A DNA stretch of 64,000 nt from an uncultured Acidobacteriota bacterium (lineage in GTDB: Bacteria; Acidobacteriota; Terriglobia; Terriglobales; Acidobacteriaceae), in NCBI GenBank assembly GCA_903832055.1, contig CAILAC010000017.1, positions 215,337 through 279,336 on the forward strand. Direction: 5' to 3'. The notes under the pieces were generated by a model. The model was not told where the DNA came from, ran no database searches, and worked only from the letters and a program-made list of their open reading frames with translations. This document shows positions 8,618 through 15,603 of the stretch, piece after piece; positions within the stretch are counted from its first letter, which is position 1, and the number at the start of each line of letters is the position of its first letter. The translations under genes were made by a program, and so were the position numbers.

Positions 8618-10207
8618 ATGCCCCTGAAACGCCTCGCCTACCCCCTGTGGATCGTCTTCCTCGCCGTATTCGCAGCCGCGCACGCCTGGCATCTCCGCGC
8701 CGATTTCCCCAACTTCTCCCCCTGGGAAGACTGGTCAAAATACACCGACGAGGGCTGGTACGGCAACGCCGCCATCCGCGCCCATCTCTTTGGCAACTGG
8801 TACGTGCCCGGCGACTTCAACCCCGCCCCCGCCGTCCCCGTCTGGCCCTTTCTACAGTGGCTGCTCTTCTTCGTTACCGGAGTCTCCATCCAGGCCGCGC
8901 GCGGACTCTCCGTCGCCTTCTTCTTTCTCAACCTGCTGCTCAGCTACAAGCTCTTTCGCGAACGCGGCCCTCGCTGGGTCGGCCTGCTCGCTGTCACCCT
9001 GCTCGTCACCAGCCCCTTCCTCTACTGCTTCAGCCGCCTGGCGATCCTCGAGCCGCTGCTCATCGCCCTCACCCTTGGCGCCATGAATCTCGCCATCCGC
9101 ATGCCCCGCTTTGCGCATAAAGAGGCGGTCGCCGCCCTCATCGGCCTCATCTTCACCATGATGATGCTCACCAAAACCACCGCCATCTTCCTGCTGCCGG
9201 CGCTCATCTGGACAATCGCACTCCCCTTCTGGAACCAGAAGCGCAAGCTCCTTCGCATGCTTGTCGCCGCCGGCGGCACCGCTCTCCTCACCTTTAGCAT
9301 GTGGATGCTCGTCGTCGTCGGTAACGATCTCTTTGAGGACTACAAATACCTCTTCTTCGTGAATGTCTACAAGAAGCCCCACGGCGTCTGGGCCCGCTTC
9401 ATGAGCTTCTGGTGGTCCTTCCACGGCGGCCTCTGGGCCGATGTTGTGCTGATTCCCCTCGCCGGCATCCTGATCATCGCCGCTGTCTACACCCGCAGTC
9501 GCATCACCGCCAAAAACTGGCGTCCCAACTGGACCGCTGGGCTGTGGCGCGACCCGCTTTTCTCCGGCTCCGTGCTCATCGTCGCCGGTTACATCGGCTT
9601 CATGACCTACCAGAATCATCCCCAGCCGCGCTACTACGCCGTCGTCGCCTTCTTCAGCTTCTTCGTCGTCGTCCGCGTCACCGCCCAGCTTTTGTACCAG
9701 CAGGCTCGGGCGCACACGGTCGGCCTCGCCATCCTCGGCCTCGTCCTCCTCACCGCCGTCGGCAACAGCATCTGGACCATGGGCTACGTCCTGCACCCGC
9801 AGTACACCTTTGTGAACGCAGCCGCGCACCTCACCCGCTACATCGACGAGCATCCCAACGGCAAGCGCCTGCTGGTCTCCATCAGCGGCGACGAAATCAC
9901 CCTCATCACCCACCTCCAGACCATCTGCGACGACTTTGGCACGCAGGACCTCGCCCCCAAGCTCGCCCGCTACCAGCCCGGCTGGTACGCCACCTGGAAC
10001 GACCTCGACCCCGGCACCCTGGAAGACATCCACACCCACTTCTCGCTCGAACAAGTCGCCGGCTTCCCCGCCTTCGACGACCCGGAACGCAACACGCTCT
10101 ATCTATTCAAACTCCACCCGCTACCCAACGGCCAGGTCCGCGAACCAGACGGCCAACTCCTCGAGCAACCCCTGCCCGACGACAAAATCAACATCCCCAT
10201 CCAATAA
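8618..10207 (+). CDS. GT-C family membrane glycosyltransferase (ArnT/PMT-like)
   Basis: A polytopic 529-residue protein with about ten hydrophobic segments. The first periplasmic loop carries an acidic motif (WSKYTDEGWYGNAA), as expected for GT-C enzymes that transfer sugars from polyprenyl-phosphate donors on the outer face of the inner membrane; a second acidic site follows at RLAILEPL. The C-terminal 130 residues form a soluble domain. Acceptor and donor cannot be told from the sequence, and no lipid A or arabinose pathway genes are nearby. The ATG at 8618 has AGGAGA about twelve bases upstream. It is distinct from the second GT-C-like gene at 59803. Confidence 0.78.
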   Translation: MPLKRLAYPLWIVFLAVFAAAHAWHLRADFPNFSPWEDWSKYTDEGWYGNAAIRAHLFGNWYVPGDFNPAPAVPVWPFLQWLLFFVTGVSIQAARGLSVAFFFLNLLLSYKLFRERGPRWVGLLAVTLLVTSPFLYCFSRLAILEPLLIALTLGAMNLAIRMPRFAHKEAVAALIGLIFTMMMLTKTTAIFLLPALIWTIALPFWNQKRKLLRMLVAAGGTALLTFSMWMLVVVGNDLFEDYKYLFFVNVYKKPHGVWARFMSFWWSFHGGLWADVVLIPLAGILIIAAVYTRSRITAKNWRPNWTAGLWRDPLFSGSVLIVAGYIGFMTYQNHPQPRYYAVVAFFSFFVVVRVTAQLLYQQARAHTVGLAILGLVLLTAVGNSIWTMGYVLHPQYTFVNAAAHLTRYIDEHPNGKRLLVSISGDEITLITHLQTICDDFGTQDLAPKLARYQPGWYATWNDLDPGTLEDIHTHFSLEQVAGFPAFDDPERNTLYLFKLHPLPNGQVREPDGQLLEQPLPDDKINIPIQ

Positions 10208-10260
10208 ACACGCAGCACGGCAAACCGCAATTTCGCGTCCAGGCGATGTATGCTGTCTCG

Positions 10261-10665
10261 ATGGTAAAGATGAGATCGCTTCAGGTCGCCTGCGCCACCC
10301 TCTTCGCATCATCCCTTTTCTGCGGAGGAAGCTCAATCATGGCTCAAACCTCGGAACACAGCATCGTCCGGCTCGCAGAACTGGAGATCGACCCAGCTCA
10401 GGTCGAAGCCTACAAGCGCGCGCTCAAAGAGGAAATCGAGGCGTCCGTACGCGTCGAACCCGGTGTCCTGACTTTATATGCCATCTCCGTCAAAGAGCAT
10501 CCGGAACAAATCCGACTCTTTGAGGAATACCGAGACGCAGCGGCCTACCAGACACACCTGCAATCCGCTCATTTCCTGAAATACAAGGCCGAGACCCACG
10601 CAATGATCAAATCGCTGAGGCTGCTCGAAACCGACCAGATACTCCTGAGCTCAAAGTACCGCTGA
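10261..10665 (+). CDS. Antibiotic-biosynthesis-monooxygenase (ABM/YgiN-like) domain protein
   Basis: A small ferredoxin-like alpha/beta barrel protein of the ABM family (quinol monooxygenases, haem-degrading and stress proteins). The core runs from IVRLAELEIDPAQVEAYKRA through EPGVLTLYAISVKEHP to LFEEYRDAAAYQTHLQSAHF, the usual ABM pattern. The start is uncertain. From 10261 the protein (134 aa) gains a hydrophobic signal-like N-terminus (LQVACATLFASSLF). From the ATG at 10339 it is a cytosolic 108-residue protein with a clear GGAGG ten bases upstream. The substrate is unknown. Confidence 0.72.
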   Translation: MVKMRSLQVACATLFASSLFCGGSSIMAQTSEHSIVRLAELEIDPAQVEAYKRALKEEIEASVRVEPGVLTLYAISVKEHPEQIRLFEEYRDAAAYQTHLQSAHFLKYKAETHAMIKSLRLLETDQILLSSKYR

Positions 10666-10724
10666 TGCATTCAATAGACTCGCGACGACCGTAGGATGAA
10701 CAATTCCCTCAAAATCAATAGTGA

Positions 10725-10816
10725 GTCATCCTGAGCGAAGCGAAGGACGCGCTTTTCACACTCACACTTCACACTCGCACTCGGTTGTCATCCTGAGCGA
10801 AGCGACGGACGCGCTT
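10725..10816 (+). repeat. Two TCATCCTGAGCGAAGCGA repeats with a CACACT-rich spacer
   Basis: GTCATCCTGAGCGAAGCGAA at 10725 and GTCATCCTGAGCGAAGCGAC at 10787 are near-identical direct copies 62 bp apart, each continuing GGACGCGCTT. Between them lies a CACACTCACACTTCACACTC tract (10756-10777). Each copy can fold on TCCT/AGGA arms. They lie between two convergent genes. Confidence 0.75.
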
Positions 10817-10839
10817 GCATCTTGGCCTATATGGTCTGC

Positions 10840-11484
10840 TCAGCGGCTCTTCGACTTACGCTGCAAGGCTTTTTGACGCCTGTCGGTTTCGAGCCCGAGC
10901 GCCTCAAGGCTTGCAAGAATTTTCCCAACTTGTCGCGAGGTCAAGTTCGGAAACAATCTGTAATTCCGACCCGCCGCCCGAATTCGGAATCCGGAAATCG
11001 AATTTCCTCTGCCGCGCACAAGCGTCCCATATCGAAACCGCGAAACATCCTTGAGCAGGTAGGATTCGGAAATCCATTCCTGATTGCGCCAATCGAACCA
11101 GCGCATCCGCGAGACTGTCAGGGTCAAACCATCGCATTCCAGCTTCTGACCACCCGGATATATCGCTGGTAGGGTCGTGAACAGATGCCACGCAGAAATC
11201 AGGAGAATGAAAAGCACAAAGCACGCAGGGAAAATAAAGCGATATGAGCCAACTGGGTACGCATGCAAGTCTTGCCAGGGGCTCGAAGCGCCATTCCTAC
11301 CGCCCCCGAAAAGACACGCGCATACCAGCGCCAGGCATAAGAGCCCATGCCCGAGGCCTATATAAAAACGGCGATATGGCGACCCAGATACCGCATCGTA
11401 TTGAACTCGAACGAAACCAGGCTCGACAAGAATATCGATGATGCCCTTTGGCATTAAGGAATCAAGCATGTGACTTCGGGGCAT
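10840..11484 (-). CDS. Hypothetical membrane protein with two transmembrane helices
   Basis: I do not recognise a family. The 214-residue product has two hydrophobic helices, near residues 42-62 (YIGLGHGLLCLALVCACLFG) and 82-104 (FIFPACFVLFILLISAWHLF), separated by a short loop. A beta-rich soluble domain of about 110 residues follows (KLECDGLTLTVSRMRWFDWR to NYRLFPNLTSRQVGKILASL) with a basic tail. This resembles bacterial PH-like membrane proteins in outline, which is only a suggestion. The start may be one of the later methionines at residue 6 or 11. It stands alone on the minus strand. Confidence 0.6.
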   Translation of the reverse strand: MPRSHMLDSLMPKGIIDILVEPGFVRVQYDAVSGSPYRRFYIGLGHGLLCLALVCACLFGGGRNGASSPWQDLHAYPVGSYRFIFPACFVLFILLISAWHLFTTLPAIYPGGQKLECDGLTLTVSRMRWFDWRNQEWISESYLLKDVSRFRYGTLVRGRGNSISGFRIRAAGRNYRLFPNLTSRQVGKILASLEALGLETDRRQKALQRKSKSR

Positions 11485-11519
11485 GGCGACATTATATAAA
11501 TCGCTCTCTTGCAGCCTGC

Positions 11520-12998
11520 CTACCGCCCCAGATAAACCTTGTACTGCTGCTCCAACACCCCGGTCGTCCGCGCCAGTTGCAGCTTGGCCAGGTTGTACTG
11601 GTACAGGCTCTCGACCAGGTTGGTCTGCGCCCCGGCCAGCGAAGCCTGCGCGCGCACCAGCGGCAGCGTATCGTCCAGACCGGCATTGAAGCGGTCCGTC
11701 TCATCCGACAGCGCGGCCCCCGCCAGGTCTACATTTGACCGCGCCACATCTACCAGCTTCTGCGCCGCCTCGACATCCATCATCGCCGACCGTACCTGCA
11801 CGTCAATCCGTGTGCGAATCTCGCTCAGTTGCAGGTTTGCCCCCGCCAATTGCGCCCGCGCCACATCCGCATCACCGCGCAGGCTCGCCTCCTGGAAGAT
11901 CGGTACCCGCAGCGTACCCATCGCCGCCAGAGTCCCGTGATACACACTCCCGGTCACGCCGGTCACCGCATAGTTCCCGCGGAAACTCAGCGAAGGCAGC
12001 CGCTCCGCCTTGCGCGCACCCACTACCATCCGCGTCTCCCGCACCTGGGCCTGATATTTCTGATAGTCCTGCCGGTTTTCATACGCCTGCGCGCGCAGCT
12101 CTTCAGCGCTCCGCGTCGCCAGTTCGCTATATGGAGCCGGATCAGTCAGCGCGATCTTTTGCCCCGGAGCAAGTCCAATCTCCCGCTTCAGCAGAATCTC
12201 GGCCTTTTCGTGCCGGTTCTCCGCTGCCACCACCGTCTGCTGCTGCTGTTGAAACTGCACCCGCGCCCGCAGCTCATCCAGATTAGCCACCACTCCGGCC
12301 TCATGCTTGTCATGTGCCTGGTCCAGCAGCACCCGGTCGGCATCCAACAGAGCCTTGGCATTATCGACTTCGCTCTGTGCCGCTATCGCCGCCAGATACG
12401 CCGTTGCCACCTGCTGAACGACCTCGCCCCGGCCCGACTTCATGTCAAAATAGGCAACTTTTTCCGCTGCCCGCACCGCCTTGTAGCCGTCAATGGTCGG
12501 GCCGCTGAAGAGCGACTGCTCATAGTTGATCTGGCCCACTGTCACATCAGCCTTGGTGATGAACGACAGGTTCGACGGAAATCCCCCCGGAAACAGCCCA
12601 CTCAGCTTCTTCACAAACCCCGGCCCAAAGCCAAACGCAGCCAGGTTGTACTCATGCACGCTGGGGCCGCCGCTCACCGTAATCGTCGGCATGAAGAGCT
12701 GCAAGGCCTGCAGTTCCTGCCCGCGCAGCGTCTTCTGGCTAGCCTCGGCGTTCTTGAGACCCAGATTATTTTCCAGGCCCCGCGTTACCGCGTCGTCCAG
12801 CGAGAGCTTTACCACCTCATCGGTCGCCGGATGCAGCGTCACACTGCCGTAAAACGGGTTCGCCGCAGAGCTCATGCCGGCATTCGGGTTGGCCTGGGCC
12901 AAACCAGACACACCGGCGCTCAGCGCCAGAAGCACAGTCAACAACGGCAAAGCCGCACGGCGGGGAGCGGGAGAAAAAGCGCGATTCACAACCATCAT
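11520..12998 (-). CDS. TolC-family outer membrane efflux channel
   Basis: A 492-residue outer membrane factor. It starts with a signal peptide (LPLLTVLLALSAGVSGLAQA) and contains two internally similar OEP repeats with long coiled-coil helices, for example KLSLDDAVTRGLENNLGLKN in the first and YQKYQAQVRETRMVVGARKA introducing the second. The C-terminal LYQYNLAKLQLARTTGVLE is typical of the family. These proteins form the trimeric exit duct for RND, MacAB or type I exporters. No inner-membrane pump or adaptor is adjacent. The ArsR-type gene 200 bp upstream on the same strand could regulate it. Confidence 0.88.
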   Translation of the reverse strand: MMVVNRAFSPAPRRAALPLLTVLLALSAGVSGLAQANPNAGMSSAANPFYGSVTLHPATDEVVKLSLDDAVTRGLENNLGLKNAEASQKTLRGQELQALQLFMPTITVSGGPSVHEYNLAAFGFGPGFVKKLSGLFPGGFPSNLSFITKADVTVGQINYEQSLFSGPTIDGYKAVRAAEKVAYFDMKSGRGEVVQQVATAYLAAIAAQSEVDNAKALLDADRVLLDQAHDKHEAGVVANLDELRARVQFQQQQQTVVAAENRHEKAEILLKREIGLAPGQKIALTDPAPYSELATRSAEELRAQAYENRQDYQKYQAQVRETRMVVGARKAERLPSLSFRGNYAVTGVTGSVYHGTLAAMGTLRVPIFQEASLRGDADVARAQLAGANLQLSEIRTRIDVQVRSAMMDVEAAQKLVDVARSNVDLAGAALSDETDRFNAGLDDTLPLVRAQASLAGAQTNLVESLYQYNLAKLQLARTTGVLEQQYKVYLGR

Positions 12999-13198
12999 TC
13001 TCTCAGATGTACGAGTTGCCCTGAGGATTCTGACGTTTGCCTTTACAGCGTGAGAAATCTGCCTCCACCCACGCTTTTTCGTCGGCCCGTTGCTCAGCCA
13101 CTGCCACTGAACGGCTAAAATCCGGAAGCCGCGCTTGGCCTCCCGGATCCGCAGAGCGCAGAACTGGCCCCCATTTCAGCCCTCAGGGGGTCAGCCGG

Positions 13199-13537
13199 TT
13201 ATCCGCCGCTCTCGATCTTTGCGATAAGCACGCGGCGCAATATCTGGCAGGCCTGCTCCACCTCTGGAATCGCCAGCGAGCAGTAAATCTTCTTCCCCTC
13301 GCGCCGGGAGACCACAACCCCTGCCCCTTTGAGAACGGCAATATGCTGTGAAAGATTGGCCTTTGAAATCGCAAGCGCCCCTTGCAGATCTGTGCACGAC
13401 CATTCCTTCTGGCTCAGCAGGTCAAGCAAGTGCAGCCGAGTCGGGTTGGCAAAGGCCTTGCAGAGTTCTGCCTGCCTCTCGTATACGCGCTTTTCAATCG
13501 CTATACGAGGGTCTGTTTCCATTGCACTGATGGGCAT
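13199..13537 (-). CDS. ArsR-family winged-helix transcriptional regulator
   Basis: A 112-residue repressor-type protein: KAFANPTRLHLLDLLSQKEW begins the HTH, ISKANLSQHIAVLKGAGVV is the recognition helix and start of the wing, and SRREGKKIYCSLA is the beta wing. No ELCVCDL-type metal motif is present; the only nearby cysteine is in KEWSCTDL. The ligand, if any, is not a classical thiolate metal site. On the minus strand TATACT lies eight bases before the ATG at 13537, so the mRNA may be almost leaderless. The TolC gene follows after 200 bp. Confidence 0.85.
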   Translation of the reverse strand: MPISAMETDPRIAIEKRVYERQAELCKAFANPTRLHLLDLLSQKEWSCTDLQGALAISKANLSQHIAVLKGAGVVVSRREGKKIYCSLAIPEVEQACQILRRVLIAKIESGG

Positions 13538-13667
13538 AACGCTAGAGTATACGCCGAACTTCGCAGCCGCTTTTAGTTTTTCAGAGCGGCCCAGGCAACC
13601 CGGATGGAACACCGAATCTGTTCCAGTGAGGCTGCCGGGCTACCCGCCGTCTATCAGCTTCCGTACA

Positions 13668-15344
13668 TCAGCCGCCGTTCGGCCCATTGTGGCAGTCGTA
13701 GCAGGTCACCGCTTTGCCCGCCGCAAATGCCTTGGTGCCGCCTTCTGTCTTGAAGCTTCGCGCCATGCTTGTCTTCGACAGTACCGTACCTCGGAACGTC
13801 GCTCCGTGGCAGTAAGCACAGGTCTGACGGTTGTTCTGGGCGTAGTCACCATGCCCACTCACCCACGACTGACCAATCGTATGCATCCCATGCGGACCAC
13901 CGTTGGCCGTCACCTTCAGGTTGGTATGGCACACCACACACTCCGTCACCTTGCCCAGATGTCCCTGCAACTCCATGCTGTAGACATTGTCGTTCGGCTG
14001 CAGAGACACAAACTCGGCATGTGTTGACCCATGGCAGGCCGAGCAGAAGAGCTTGCCATGCCCCGTGCTGAAGCGAAACAGGTTTGACCCCGCCACCGGC
14101 ACATTATTGTTGGTCGCAAACGTTGTATCTGTCGTCTGCCGCCATTTTCCGGTCGCATCATAGGTCGTCACAAACCGCTGGCTGCTGTTGTGGCACATCT
14201 GGCAAGCCGGTTCCACCAGCCACGGATTGCGCGTCGCGTCTGCAACGTGGGTGGTATTCCCGTGGCAATCCGAACACTGTTGCGTGTTCATCGCCCCACG
14301 CTTGCACTTGGTTACCGGGCCCGGATGGCATTGATAGCACCCCGCCACGTCGCTCGGTGCTTTGTCAAAACTCACCCCGCTGGCGGGCACAATCTGCGGC
14401 CCATGCAGCTTGTGCATCGCCGCCGAAAGCGACTCCACCCCCGCCACGCCCGGCAGAGAAAGCGCATTGTCTGAGTGGCAAGCCGCACACAGCACCGGGG
14501 TTCCGCTCAAGGCCGTCTGGTACAAGCTCGATCCATAAGTCCACCCGTTGGTCCTGAGCGTGAACAGATACTTCGCAATCGGCCAGCGGTCGTCATGTTT
14601 CTTCAGAATATTGAGCTTCATATCCTTTGACACGTCAGCATTGTTTACCCAACCGGTGGCCGGTTTGGCCGCTGCGTCCGAGCCGGAGGCATGGCAGTTT
14701 TTGCAGCTCATCTCATCGCTCACCGGCAGCACAATATCAATCGTCGCCAGCACCGTCCCGGCTGCATTCTTTGCCACCAGGCGCGCCATTGAAAAAGGAT
14801 TGACCTTGCCCGCATCGTCATACGGCATCGTCGGGATTCCAACTGCCTCCCAGAACCCCAGCGCCGCATTGAATTGCAGCCCGTGCGGAACCTTGCTCTG
14901 CGTCGAATACCCCGCCAGACCCTGCTCAGCCGGCAGTGACTTCTGGAACAAAAGCCGCGAATAGTTCCAGAAATTCGTCTTGTTCACACTCGTCGTGTTA
15001 ATTGAACCCGAAGTATCCGCGATCGCCTGGTAGGTCACCGTCACACCACTCGTGACCGCGACCGGCGGCTCACCGCGCTTCAATAGCTGCGCATGAATCG
15101 TGTTGTACGGCGGCAGTACAGCAAAAACCGAATAGTCCTTGCCGTCCATGCAATGCATCCCCAACTCGCTCCACGCCACCAGAACATACGGGCCGGGAGT
15201 CGCACTGACCGCCGGAGCAGCCTGGCTGGCATAAACAGGATGATGGTTGGTTGCAGCGTTTACGTTTTGCGCCCCGGCTGCGCCAGGACTCCCTGCCAGT
15301 GACAAAAGGCAGGCTAAGGACAAGAGTTTCAGAATAGGCTTCAT
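13668..15344 (-). CDS. Periplasmic multihaem c-type cytochrome (nine CXXCH)
   Basis: The 558-residue product has a signal peptide (LLSLACLLSLAGSPGAAGAQ) and nine CXXCH haem-binding motifs: CKNCH, CAACH, CYQCH, CSDCH, CQMCH, CSACH, CVVCH, CAYCH and CYDCH. The first 200 residues lack haem motifs and form a separate domain (YVLVAWSELGMHCMDGKDYS) of unknown role. Such proteins carry electrons across the periplasm or act as terminal reductases. No quinol oxidase partner is adjacent, so the partner is unknown. Upstream lie a TATAGT -10 element with a poor -35 and a perfect CRP-type site, suggesting activator-dependent expression. Confidence 0.9.
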   Translation of the reverse strand: MKPILKLLSLACLLSLAGSPGAAGAQNVNAATNHHPVYASQAAPAVSATPGPYVLVAWSELGMHCMDGKDYSVFAVLPPYNTIHAQLLKRGEPPVAVTSGVTVTYQAIADTSGSINTTSVNKTNFWNYSRLLFQKSLPAEQGLAGYSTQSKVPHGLQFNAALGFWEAVGIPTMPYDDAGKVNPFSMARLVAKNAAGTVLATIDIVLPVSDEMSCKNCHASGSDAAAKPATGWVNNADVSKDMKLNILKKHDDRWPIAKYLFTLRTNGWTYGSSLYQTALSGTPVLCAACHSDNALSLPGVAGVESLSAAMHKLHGPQIVPASGVSFDKAPSDVAGCYQCHPGPVTKCKRGAMNTQQCSDCHGNTTHVADATRNPWLVEPACQMCHNSSQRFVTTYDATGKWRQTTDTTFATNNNVPVAGSNLFRFSTGHGKLFCSACHGSTHAEFVSLQPNDNVYSMELQGHLGKVTECVVCHTNLKVTANGGPHGMHTIGQSWVSGHGDYAQNNRQTCAYCHGATFRGTVLSKTSMARSFKTEGGTKAFAAGKAVTCYDCHNGPNGG

Positions 15345-15438
15345 GGGGGAGACTCCAATTCAAGGGTGAGGAAAAACCAGGCAGTTGCAGCAAAACAGCA
15401 GGAACAGCAAACGAGTGCAACAGTTGCACAGTTGCGCA

Positions 15439-15483
15439 ACTATAGTCAGACTCGCCACACGATAAGCTGTGACGCGCATCACA
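15439..15483 (-). promoter_or_regulatory. CRP-type operator and -10 element of the cytochrome gene
   Basis: TGTGA-CGCGCA-TCACA (15468-15483) is a perfect CRP-family consensus (TGTGA, six bases, TCACA). TATAGT on the minus strand (15439-15444) places its centre about 42-44 bases upstream of the likely start, the class II activator position. No good -35 is present. Confidence 0.65.
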
Positions 15484-15531
15484 CATGTGCTCCCTTTTCA
15501 TGTGCGGATCCCTCAATCGCTCGGCGCAAAC

Positions 15532-15563
15532 AAAACGGGCACTGCCCCCTCGGCAATGCCCGT
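15532..15563 (-). terminator. Rho-independent terminator after the EF-G-like gene
   Basis: ACGGGCA (15535-15541) and TGCCCGT (15557-15563) form the stem, with inner GC pairs; TTTT follows on the minus strand. Confidence 0.7.
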
Positions 15564-15603
15564 CTCGATTTCCCTTACGGCTGAGGTCCTTGCCAGCAGC
15601 TTG

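Noticed and set aside
8852..10054. Acidic 400-codon frame opposite the first glycosyltransferase
   Set aside because: Shadow translation of a GC-rich membrane-protein gene, with repetitive Gly/Asp/Glu/Val content.
10725..10816. CRISPR-like direct repeats
   Set aside because: Only two copies with a CACACT-type low-complexity spacer; the repeat is a dispersed intergenic element.
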